Source of the DNA: Gemmatimonadaceae bacterium
GTDB taxonomy: Bacteria; Gemmatimonadota; Gemmatimonadetes; Gemmatimonadales; Gemmatimonadaceae
DNA: 64,000 bases
Direction: 5' to 3'
Assembly (NCBI GenBank): GCA_016742275.1
Contig: JACVCD010000001.1
Location: forward strand, 62,001 to 126,000
Below the pieces are notes generated by a model. That model worked only from the letters and a program-made list of their open reading frames with translations. It had not been told where the DNA came from and did no database searches. Of the stretch, positions 45,836 to 53,470 are shown piece after piece; the stretch's first letter is position 1, and each line of letters starts with the position of its first letter. Made by a program: the position numbers and the translations under genes.

Positions 45836-46871
45836 CGGAAACGGCAATGACACGGCGAATCGCCTCCCTCAAATCCCCGCCTGCCGCGACGTACACGGAG
45901 TCGAAGTAGTCGAGGCGTTCCGCATACACCCGCCGCGACATGAGGACAGCATTGTTGAGTGGAACACGCGTGACCCAGTCAGCAGGATAGGTCTTGAGCT
46001 GCGGACCGATGGAGTCGACGAGGCGTTTGCGGGCGTGGGTGTACACGGTGTCGCGCGCTGCGATGCGTTCGGTGCGCGCCGAGTCGGGGAGCAATGCAAA
46101 TACACTATCGATTTCGCGTGCGGTGCGCTCCCAGAATGCGCCCAAGAGGAGATCATCGTGCCAGTCATCCTGCGCACGACGGAGCCGTAGCGTATCGCCC
46201 GCAGCGCGAAAGAAGTGTTCCGCGCCGCGCCCTCCGACGAATGTGGCAAAAGACTCATTGAAGCTCACCTTGCCCTTGGCGAAAAACGTGGTGTGCAGGA
46301 GTTCATGCAACACGGTGTTCACCAAAGTCACAGAGTCCGCCTTTACCGTGGTGCTCACGAGTGGGTCATTGAACCATCCGAGTGTGCTGAACGCACTGGA
46401 CGGACCCACGACCACATCGTAGCCCTCTTCCTTGAGCTGATGCGCGGTTTCGAGCGCCTTGCCGAAATCAAAGAATCCCTTGTAGGGAAAACTTCCAACG
46501 ACAGGGAACCACCAGGTCTTGCGTGCAAGGCGGTCCGGGTAGGCGGCAGACACGACCAGCACCAGCGTATCGCGATCGAGCTGTGAGAACGTCGTGAAGC
46601 TCTCTTCGGCCTTGAGTCCCACCGAATCAATCGCAAAGCGGCGCGCTGCCAGTACCAGTTGCAGCTTGGCTTTGAGCGCAGGCTCCGTATTGTCACGAAC
46701 CACCAGCCGTTCAATGGGCTGTCGCTTGGCGAGAATGCGCGCCTCTTCGTACGCGGCGCGCGACAAGTAGCACCCCATGGGTGTCAAGGCCAGAAACAGC
46801 ACGAGTGCGCTGCCAATCATGGCACTTCCACGAGAGAGCAACTGCCGAGCAGAGAGTCGTCGCTGTATCAT
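45825..46871 (-). CDS. Predicted zinc aminopeptidase (COG4324/Aminopep-like) lipoprotein
   Basis: A 348-residue protein with signal and lipobox LTPMGC near residue 33; a start at the internal ATG (MIGSALVLFLAL) would also serve. It matches the COG4324 pattern: YLSRAAYEEARIL near the start, then KTWWFPVVGSFPYKGFFD. The HEXXH-type HELLHTTFFAKGKVSFNESFATFVGG combines the zinc motif with the downstream Glu in NESFA, consistent with a gluzincin. Activity is inferred from family assignment, and periplasmic or outer-membrane location from the lipobox. It converges on the M16 protease gene through the palindromic element and starts only 8 bp from the dnaE start on the opposite strand. Confidence 0.8.
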   Translation of the reverse strand: MIQRRLSARQLLSRGSAMIGSALVLFLALTPMGCYLSRAAYEEARILAKRQPIERLVVRDNTEPALKAKLQLVLAARRFAIDSVGLKAEESFTTFSQLDRDTLVLVVSAAYPDRLARKTWWFPVVGSFPYKGFFDFGKALETAHQLKEEGYDVVVGPSSAFSTLGWFNDPLVSTTVKADSVTLVNTVLHELLHTTFFAKGKVSFNESFATFVGGRGAEHFFRAAGDTLRLRRAQDDWHDDLLLGAFWERTAREIDSVFALLPDSARTERIAARDTVYTHARKRLVDSIGPQLKTYPADWVTRVPLNNAVLMSRRVYAERLDYFDSVYVAAGGDLREAIRRVIAVSEGK

Positions 46872-46879
46872 TCAGGGTT

Positions 46880-49800
46880 ATGTCGTTCGTTCATCTGCAC
46901 TGCCACTCCGAGTATTCGCTCCTCGACGGCGCGAATCGCATCGATGATCTGATCAAGCGTGCGCAGCATTTGGAAATGCCCGCGCTGGCTATCACCGATC
47001 ACGGAAACATGCACGCCGCCTGGGAATTTCAGGAGAAGGCGAAAAAAGCCGGTGTGAAGCCCATCCTCGGGATGGAAGCGTATGTGGCGCCCGGTGATCG
47101 TCGGACACGTGGACGACCAGCCCCAGGTGCGAAACCATACTACCATCTCGTGCTGCTCGCCCGTGATCTGGTGGGCTATCGCAATCTGGTCAAGCTCACC
47201 TCGCTCGGATACACCGAAGGCTTCTACACGAAGCCGCGTATCGATCGCGAGTTGCTCGCCCAGTACTCTGAAGGGTTGATCGTGTCCTCCGCGTGTCTGG
47301 CCGGTGAAGTCGCCAGTCATCTGATGGATGATCGGATCGAGCAGGCACGTGAGGCTGCCGCCTGGTATGCCGAACTGTTCAAGGATCGGTACTACCTCGA
47401 GGTGCAGGCGCACACCAGCGAAGGTCAGGCGACGCTCAACGCCAAGATTCTGTCGCTGGCCGACGACATGAATCTTCCGGTCGTCGCGACCAACGATGCG
47501 CACTTCCTCAAGCACGAGGATCACGACGCGCACGACGTGCTGCTGTGCATCGGACTCGGCAAGGATCGCAACGATCGCGATCGCATGAAGTACGACGATG
47601 GATTGTACTTCAAGTCAGCTGATGAGATCCGCCCGTACTTCCCTGGCCGCGAGGATGTGCTCACCAACACACTCGCGATTGCCGATGCGGTGGACGTGCA
47701 GTTCGGCAAGAAGTATTACGTGCCGTCGTTCCCACTCCCCGCGGGCGTGGACACAGAGAACGACCTGCTCGTGCAACTGGCCACGGACGGCGCCAAGGAG
47801 CGGTACGGTGACCCACTGCCGGCGCATGTGCAGGAACGACTCGATTACGAACTCGGTGTCATCACCAAGACGGGCTACTCCGGATACTTCCTGATCACGG
47901 CCGACTTTATCAAGGCTGCACGGGATCGGGGCATTCCAGTGGGCCCGGGTCGTGGTTCTGCCGCCGGTTCATTGGTCGCGTACGCGACGCGCATCACGGA
48001 TGTGTGTCCGCTCGAATTCGACCTGCTCTTCGAGCGCTTTCTGAATCCGGAGCGCGTGTCCATGCCCGACGTGGACGTGGACTTCTGCTTTGAGCGCCGC
48101 GGCGAAGTCATCGACTACGTGCGTCAGAAGTACGGCAAGGACAGCGTCGGACAGATCGTCACGTTTGGAACGATGAAGTCGCGCGCCGCCGTGAAGGATG
48201 TGGGGCGTGCGCTGGGCTTCACACCGACCGAAACAGACGCGCTGGCGAAACTGATCCCGAACGCACCGAACAATTCTCTCACGGTGGCCGAAGCCATCGT
48301 TCAGGTGCCCGAGGTCAAGCAGCTGTATCAGCAGGATGCGCGATACAGTCAGTTGCTGGACTTCGCAATCAAGCTTGAAGGATTGTCGCGCCACACCGGT
48401 GTGCACGCAGCCGGTGTGGTCATCGCGCCTGGTCCACTCGATGAATTTGTTCCCATCTGCACGCAGGCCAGCAAGGGCTCCGGCAGCGATGGAGACGAAC
48501 GCATCATCGTGACGCAGTACGACATGACGGCCCTGGAAAAGGCCGGCATGCTCAAGATGGACTTCCTCGGTCTCACCACGCTCACCGTCATCACCGACAC
48601 GCTCAAGAACATCAAGGAGCGCTCGGGGAAGGATGTGGTACTCGAGGAGCGTGGCTTCACTGATCCGGAAACGTATCGGGTGCTGCGTGCGGGTCGCACG
48701 GGCGGCGTGTTCCAGTTCGAATCCGCGCTGGCAACCGACGTGCTCAAGCGCATGCGCTGCGACCGATTCGACGACCTTGTTGCATCGAACGCGTTGTTGC
48801 GCCCCGGTCCGCTCGACGCCGGCATGCACAACGTGTACATCCGACGCAAACGCGGCGAAGAAGAGACAGTTTACGCGCTGCCCGAGCTCGAACCGATTCT
48901 CTCCAACACCTACGGCGTCATCACCTACCAGGAACAGGTGATGCGTATTGCCCAGGTGTTGGCGGGCATCTCGCTCGCCGAAGCCGACGTACTGCGAAAG
49001 GCCGTGGGTAAGAAGGACGCGGAGCTCATCAAGAAGGAGCTCGGTAAGTTCTCCGAGAAGTCCATCGCGCGCGGCTACGACAAGAAAATCATCGAGGAGT
49101 TGGCCGGTCAGATTGAAACGTTCGGTCGATACGGCTTCAACAAGTCGCACTCGGTCGCGTATTCCGTTGTCGCGTACCACACCGCATTCCTCAAGACACA
49201 CTATCCGGCTGAGTTCATGGCCGCGTTGCTGTCGTCGAACATCGGGAAGACGGAAGAAGTCATCAAGTACATCGCCGAAGCACGTGAAATGGGGCTCGAG
49301 GTGCTGCCCCCTGACGTGAACGAATCGGGATGGCGTTTCACGGTCGTTGGTGATCAGCGCATCCGGTTCGGGCTCGGCGCCATTCGTAACGTGGGCCGTG
49401 GTGCGATCGACTCCCTGCTCGCGGCACGCGCAGATGGACCCTTCGAGTCATTGCATGATCTCTGCGCACGGGTCGATCTTCGCGTATTCAACAAGCGGGT
49501 GTTCGAAGCGCTGATTGCCGCTGGTGCATGCGACAGCATGGGTGGGCACCGAGCGCAGTTATTGGCCGCGCTCGATACCGCCATCAGTGAAGCCGCGCTG
49601 CAGCAGGAAGAGGCGGAGAAGGGACAGGGTTCGTTGTTCGGTGATCTGCTTGGCGCACCAGCTGACGATGTCGGCAACAGCGATGGCAAAAAGCCGACGG
49701 CACCGTCACTTCCCAACGTGCCCACTTGGACGGAAAGCGAACGCCTGCAGCGTGAGAAGGAGCTGCTGGGCTTTTACATTTCAGGACATCCGCTCGAGAA

Positions 49801-50386
49801 GTACCGAACGGAATGCGAACTCTTTGCCACCCACACGGTGCCGCAATTGGGGACCTGGGTGCCTGAGCCGGTCACCATTGGTGTCGTGGTGACTTCCATC
49901 AAGCGGCAGATCTCCAAGAAGTCCGGGAACGAGTTCGCCCGGTTGACAGTCGAGGATTTTTCCGGATCTTCCGAAGTGTTGGTCTTTCCGGAAGCTTGGG
50001 GGGTGATATCGGAACGGGTCCGTGCCGATGTGCCCCTGCTGCTCAAGGGCAGCTATTCCAAGAGAGACCAGGGCGTGGAAAACGCCACCTTCATCGTAAA
50101 CGAGGTGCAGCGCTTCGAAGAAGTGCGCGCCAGCGGTGAGGTGGCCGTGGCGATTGATCTGGCCCCCGGGCTTGATCTACCCGCCGCGATCATGGCGGAC
50201 GTGCGTGCGGCGGTGGAGGCCCATGAAGGGTCGGCACCGCTCGAACTGCGGTGGCGGGATGGGAACGGACAGCCGGTGCGCTTCCGTTCGCGCTCACTCA
50301 CCGTGACAGCGTCCGCTGCCATTCTTTCAGACCTGCGCGCGTTGCTTGGCGCTGATCGGGTGCGACTCGTTCGCGCCGGCAGCTGA
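46880..50386 (+). CDS. dnaE: DNA polymerase III alpha subunit
   Basis: This is the catalytic subunit of the replicative polymerase. From ATG 46880 (MSFVHLHCHSEYSLLDGANRI, AGGG just upstream) the protein has 1168 residues, full DnaE1 size. The PHP domain is at the N-terminus with HLHCHSEYS and ITDHGNMHA. The polymerase core contains GPGRGSAAGSLVAYATRITDVCPLEF and the catalytic aspartates MPDVDVDF at about residues 394-401. Later come the fingers (GYGFNKSHSVAYSVVAYHTAFLK), the helix-hairpin-helix, and the OB fold (GVVVTSIKRQISKKSGNEFARLTVEDFSGS). The track ORF adds 33 residues from the divergent gene. accA follows after 31 bp. Confidence 0.97.
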   Translation: MSFVHLHCHSEYSLLDGANRIDDLIKRAQHLEMPALAITDHGNMHAAWEFQEKAKKAGVKPILGMEAYVAPGDRRTRGRPAPGAKPYYHLVLLARDLVGYRNLVKLTSLGYTEGFYTKPRIDRELLAQYSEGLIVSSACLAGEVASHLMDDRIEQAREAAAWYAELFKDRYYLEVQAHTSEGQATLNAKILSLADDMNLPVVATNDAHFLKHEDHDAHDVLLCIGLGKDRNDRDRMKYDDGLYFKSADEIRPYFPGREDVLTNTLAIADAVDVQFGKKYYVPSFPLPAGVDTENDLLVQLATDGAKERYGDPLPAHVQERLDYELGVITKTGYSGYFLITADFIKAARDRGIPVGPGRGSAAGSLVAYATRITDVCPLEFDLLFERFLNPERVSMPDVDVDFCFERRGEVIDYVRQKYGKDSVGQIVTFGTMKSRAAVKDVGRALGFTPTETDALAKLIPNAPNNSLTVAEAIVQVPEVKQLYQQDARYSQLLDFAIKLEGLSRHTGVHAAGVVIAPGPLDEFVPICTQASKGSGSDGDERIIVTQYDMTALEKAGMLKMDFLGLTTLTVITDTLKNIKERSGKDVVLEERGFTDPETYRVLRAGRTGGVFQFESALATDVLKRMRCDRFDDLVASNALLRPGPLDAGMHNVYIRRKRGEEETVYALPELEPILSNTYGVITYQEQVMRIAQVLAGISLAEADVLRKAVGKKDAELIKKELGKFSEKSIARGYDKKIIEELAGQIETFGRYGFNKSHSVAYSVVAYHTAFLKTHYPAEFMAALLSSNIGKTEEVIKYIAEAREMGLEVLPPDVNESGWRFTVVGDQRIRFGLGAIRNVGRGAIDSLLAARADGPFESLHDLCARVDLRVFNKRVFEALIAAGACDSMGGHRAQLLAALDTAISEAALQQEEAEKGQGSLFGDLLGAPADDVGNSDGKKPTAPSLPNVPTWTESERLQREKELLGFYISGHPLEKYRTECELFATHTVPQLGTWVPEPVTIGVVVTSIKRQISKKSGNEFARLTVEDFSGSSEVLVFPEAWGVISERVRADVPLLLKGSYSKRDQGVENATFIVNEVQRFEEVRASGEVAVAIDLAPGLDLPAAIMADVRAAVEAHEGSAPLELRWRDGNGQPVRFRSRSLTVTASAAILSDLRALLGADRVRLVRAGS

Positions 50387-50417
50387 CGAGCATCGCGTCG
50401 CCATATCAGGATTCGTC

Positions 50418-51386
50418 ATGGCTGCTGCCCCGGTTCTCGAGTTCGAGCGTCCCATTGCGGAACTCGAGAAGCAGATCGAGGAGCTCAAGCGTCTCGCATC
50501 AGAACGCTCGCTCGACGTGGCCGATGAGTTGGCCCCGCTCCAGAAGAAGCTCGGCGAGATGCGCGTGCAGATCTATCAGAATCTCACGCCGCTGCAGCGC
50601 GTGCAGGTTGCGCGCATGTCTCGCCGTCCGTTCACGTCGGACTATCTGAAGCACGCGTTCACCGACTTCATTGAGTTGCACGGTGACCGCGCCTTTCGCG
50701 AAGACGCGGCCATCATGGGTGGCTGGGCACGTCTCGAAGGCGAGACGGTCATGCTCATCGGTCATGAGCGTGGGCGCGACACCAAGGAAAATCTGAAGCG
50801 CAATTTCGGCATGCCCCACCCCGAGGGCTATCGCAAGGCGCTCCGTCTGATGAAGCTGGCCGAGAAGTTCCAGGTACCGGTCATCACGTTCATTGATACG
50901 CCGGGTGCGTGGCCTGGACTTGGCGCGGAAGAGCGTGGTCAGAGCGAAGCCATTGCCCGCAATCTGCTCGAGATGAGCCAGCTGCAGGTGCCCATCATTG
51001 CTACCGTAATTGGTGAGGGCGGCTCGGGCGGCGCACTCGCGCTTGGTGTGGCGGACCGTGTGCTGATGCTCGAGAACTCGGTGTACTCCACGATTTCCGT
51101 CGAAGGCTGCGCCGCCATTCTCTGGAAGGATGGCAAGAGTCCGGAAATGCGTGAGAAGGCGGCACAGTCGTTGCGTCTCACGGCCGGCGATCTGGTCGAG
51201 CTGCGCGTGATTGATGAAGTAATTCCTGAGCCACCTGGTGGCGCACACTCCGATCATGTGGCGACCGCCACAGCGCTGCGCGAGACGCTCGTACGCAATC
51301 TGGAAGAACTCAAGCGGCTCAAGCCGGACAAGCTGGTGCGGCGTCGACGTGAGAAGTTCCTGCGCATGGGTCAGTTCACCGAGTAA
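50418..51386 (+). CDS. accA: Acetyl-CoA carboxylase carboxyltransferase subunit alpha
   Basis: With AccD this subunit transfers CO2 from carboxybiotin to acetyl-CoA, the first step of fatty acid synthesis. The 322-residue protein has an N-terminal coiled segment (IAELEKQIEELKRLASERS), the segment HGDRAFREDAAIMGGWARL, and GHERGRDTKENLKRNFGMPHPEGYRKALRLM. The oxyanion-hole region FIDTPGAWPGLGAEERGQSEAIARNL and IGEGGSGGALAL follow, all family signatures. AGGA lies 6 nt before the ATG at 50418; the track ORF is 24 codons too long. The gene sits between dnaE and the RicT-like gene, all closely spaced. Confidence 0.97.
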   Translation: MAAAPVLEFERPIAELEKQIEELKRLASERSLDVADELAPLQKKLGEMRVQIYQNLTPLQRVQVARMSRRPFTSDYLKHAFTDFIELHGDRAFREDAAIMGGWARLEGETVMLIGHERGRDTKENLKRNFGMPHPEGYRKALRLMKLAEKFQVPVITFIDTPGAWPGLGAEERGQSEAIARNLLEMSQLQVPIIATVIGEGGSGGALALGVADRVLMLENSVYSTISVEGCAAILWKDGKSPEMREKAAQSLRLTAGDLVELRVIDEVIPEPPGGAHSDHVATATALRETLVRNLEELKRLKPDKLVRRRREKFLRMGQFTE

Positions 51387-51397
51387 TCGGAACCGCC

Positions 51398-52594
51398 GTG
51401 GCGCATCTCATCGAAGTCGCGTTCCGCGGCAATCGCAAGGAGTTCTTCTCGTGGGACGGTGATGCACCGCCGCCGCTCAAGGCGGGCATCATCGTTGAAG
51501 CAGATCGCGGAGAAGACTTCGGGCGTGTGCACAGCACTGGCGAACTCGCCGAAGTGCGGTGCAATGGTTGCGCACATGGGTGTGGCACGACGCCACCGGC
51601 TCGACGCGCGTTGCGCCTGGCATCATCGGATGATGCGGCGGCAGACCGCGTTTTCGACGTTGACAACGAGCAGGCGCGTCGTCAGTCGATGGAGCGTGTG
51701 AAAGCGCACGGCCTGGTCATGAAGCTGACGGACGCCGAGTGGCAGTGGGACCGGCGAAAGCTCACGATCTTCTTCACGGCCGAGAAGCGTGTCGACTTCC
51801 GCAATCTCGTGCGCGATTTGGCGGCGCTCTTCAAGACACGAATCGAACTCAAGCAGATCGGTGTACGCGACGAGGCCAAACGTCTTGGTGGTGTTGGCCG
51901 CTGTGGACGCGAGTATTGCTCGTCGTCATGGCTGCCCGATCTGCGCCCGGTCAATCTTGGTGTCGCCAAAGATCAGCGCCTGTCGCTCAACCCGCAGCAG
52001 ATTTCCGGCGCATGCGGGCGACTCATGTGCTGCCTGCGGTATGAACATGAATTCTACGTACTGAGCCGCCGCAAATTCCCGAAGGAAGGGAAAATTCTCT
52101 CCACCTCGCGCGGTGAAGAGAAGGTGATAAGCTGCGACATCTTCAGCGAGCGTGTCACGCTGCGCACGGCGGAAGGTGACTCGCGTGTGCTGTCGCTGGT
52201 CGACCTTCGTACGGAAGTGGAACAGCACGACACCTTGGCGATGCTCGACCCCGGCGTAACTGCGGAGATGCCGATTTCGCTCGACGCGGCGCAGGTGTCG
52301 ATGCTCGACACGGCCGAATACGAAGTTGTGGCGCTGCGTGATCCGAGTATTGCGCCGCGGCCGATGATGGAGACGGCGGTGGCGGCAGAGCCAGTGCCGG
52401 ACGCTGCGGCTGACGTTGAAGCCGATGATGAAGACGAAGGTGACGAGGATGACGCGCCGGACGCACCTGACGCGTCGACCGGAGCGGCTGATGGAGCCCC
52501 GCGTCGGAAGCGGCGGCGGGGGCGGAGAGGGGGACGGAGGCTGAGGGCGGCGGAAGAAAAGCGGAAGGCGGAGGAGGGGGGAGACGCAGTCTAG
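51398..52594 (+). CDS. PSP1/RicT-like protein
   Basis: The 398-residue protein starts at GTG 51398, 11 bp after accA. It has a PSP1 C-terminal-type domain with cysteine motifs CNGCAHGCG (about 56-64), GRCGREYCSSSW (about 168-179) and SGACGRLMCCLRYE (about 206-219), as in B. subtilis RicT (YaaT). RicT works with RicA and RicF in an Fe-S complex that affects RNase Y. Residues about 325-398 are an acidic then basic low-complexity tail (ADDEDEGDEDDAPDAPD, PRRKRRRGRRGGRRL). The last base of its TAG stop is the first base of the 20-bp repeat array, so the array begins exactly at the end of the gene. Confidence 0.85.
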   Translation: MAHLIEVAFRGNRKEFFSWDGDAPPPLKAGIIVEADRGEDFGRVHSTGELAEVRCNGCAHGCGTTPPARRALRLASSDDAAADRVFDVDNEQARRQSMERVKAHGLVMKLTDAEWQWDRRKLTIFFTAEKRVDFRNLVRDLAALFKTRIELKQIGVRDEAKRLGGVGRCGREYCSSSWLPDLRPVNLGVAKDQRLSLNPQQISGACGRLMCCLRYEHEFYVLSRRKFPKEGKILSTSRGEEKVISCDIFSERVTLRTAEGDSRVLSLVDLRTEVEQHDTLAMLDPGVTAEMPISLDAAQVSMLDTAEYEVVALRDPSIAPRPMMETAVAAEPVPDAAADVEADDEDEGDEDDAPDAPDASTGAADGAPRRKRRRGRRGGRRLRAAEEKRKAEEGGDAV

Positions 52595-52788
52595 GGAACT
52601 GCTACTGCGGTCTTGGGAACTACCACTGCGGTTGTGGACTGCAACTGCAGTTTGCGGGAAACGCTACTGCAGTTAAGGGACTGCCACTGCGGTTGGGGCT
52701 ACTGCACCTGCAGTTTGGGAATGCCAACGCAGTTGAACTGCAACGGCGGTCTTGGAAATCCACCGCCGTTGGGGGACCGCGGTCTGGG
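52594..52788. repeat. Left array: about 10 degenerate 20-bp direct repeats
   Basis: Units with consensus GGGAACTGCnACTGCGGTTnT start at 52594, 52615, 52636, 52656, 52677, 52696, 52717, 52735, 52754 and 52772, a period of 18-21 bp. Each is degenerate, but the core ACTGC(A/G)GTT recurs. The first unit overlaps the stop codon of the RicT-like gene. The matching array on the other side of the four-helix-bundle gene is inverted. Confidence 0.9.
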
Positions 52789-52880
52789 CTAGGTGCGGCG
52801 GAGCTGGTGATTGCGTTCCAATGGCACCGTGTGCGGAGAATGGGTGCAACCCCTGATTGAGCTGGCATCTATCGTCAGCC

Positions 52881-53255
52881 ATGGCCTCGCATCAGGATCT
52901 CAAAGTATGGCAGCTGGCGCAGCATGTGGCCGCACAAGTTCATCGCGCCACGCGCGGCCGCGCGTCAAACGAAGTTCCCGCCGTAGTAGATCAAATTCGG
53001 CGATCCTCGCAGTCTGTCTCGGCCAACATCGCAGAGGGTCGCGCTCTCGGCAGCAGTGCACAATTCAAGCGCCATCTGAGCATCGCGTTGGGATCTGCCG
53101 CGGAGACTGACTCACACATGGCGGCGCTCCTCGCGCTCGACCTAGTCGAGCCTGACGAGGCGCTGCGTATCCTCGACGACCTCGCAGCGATTCAGCGGAT
53201 GCTGGTCTCCCTTCAGCGCGCCATTATGCATGGGAGTAAGCCGAGACCGCGGTAG
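52881..53255 (+). CDS. Four-helix-bundle protein, S23 / 23S rRNA intervening-sequence family
   Basis: A 124-residue protein with the family pattern: QDLKVWQLAQHVAAQVHRATRG at the start, VVDQIRRSSQSVSANIAEGRALGSSAQFKRHLSIALGSAAET in the middle, and a final helix (ALRILDDLAAIQRMLVSLQRAI). This matches TIGR02436/PF05635, whose members form four-helix bundles and include the Avd accessory proteins of diversity-generating retroelements. Biochemical function is unknown; no catalytic residues are evident. I use ATG 52881; a TTG at 52857 would add 8 residues. The gene stands alone between inverted 20-bp repeat arrays, and its last codons overlap the first unit of the right array. No reverse transcriptase is nearby. 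Confidence 0.88.
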   Translation: MASHQDLKVWQLAQHVAAQVHRATRGRASNEVPAVVDQIRRSSQSVSANIAEGRALGSSAQFKRHLSIALGSAAETDSHMAALLALDLVEPDEALRILDDLAAIQRMLVSLQRAIMHGSKPRPR

Positions 53256-53467
53256 GCCCCGACCGCAGTCCCGAGACGGCGGTTGCTGTCCAAAGCTGCA
53301 GAGGCGGTTGAACCGCAGTGGCTTCCCCAGACCGCAGGTGCTGTAGCCCTAGCTGTGGTTGCAGTTCCCCAACTGCGGTAGCGTTTCCCCCCGACCGCCG
53401 TGGCAGTCCCAAACCGCAGTTGCAGCTCCGCCAACTGCAGTTGAAGCCCCCACCCGCAGTAGATTCC
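53243..53467. repeat. Right array: about 11 degenerate 20-bp repeats, inverted to the left array
   Basis: Units of consensus AACCGCAGTTGCAGTTCCCC, the reverse complement of the left-array unit, run from 53243 to 53467 with clear boundaries at 53311, 53329, 53351, 53371, 53393, 53411, 53433 and 53452 (period 18-22 bp). The last unit ends 3 nt before the metG ATG. The terminal units of both arrays share CTACTGCGG when read in the same orientation. Confidence 0.9.
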
Positions 53468-53470
53468 GAA

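Noticed and set aside
47969-49201. 410-residue ORF antisense to dnaE
   Set aside because: Lies wholly inside the conserved dnaE polymerase domain; no motif or translation signals of its own.
52594-53467. CRISPR array around the four-helix-bundle gene
   Set aside because: Units are contiguous without unique spacers, degenerate, and switch orientation across the gene; no cas genes are present.
52594-53467. Diversity-generating retroelement, suggested by the Avd-like fold of the four-helix-bundle protein
   Set aside because: No reverse transcriptase gene, no template/variable repeat pair and no C-type lectin target in the window.
53318-53470. N-terminal extension of metG (track start at 53318)
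   Set aside because: The extra 51 codons are translation of the 20-bp repeat array; the family N-terminus with the HIGH-type motif begins at 53471.
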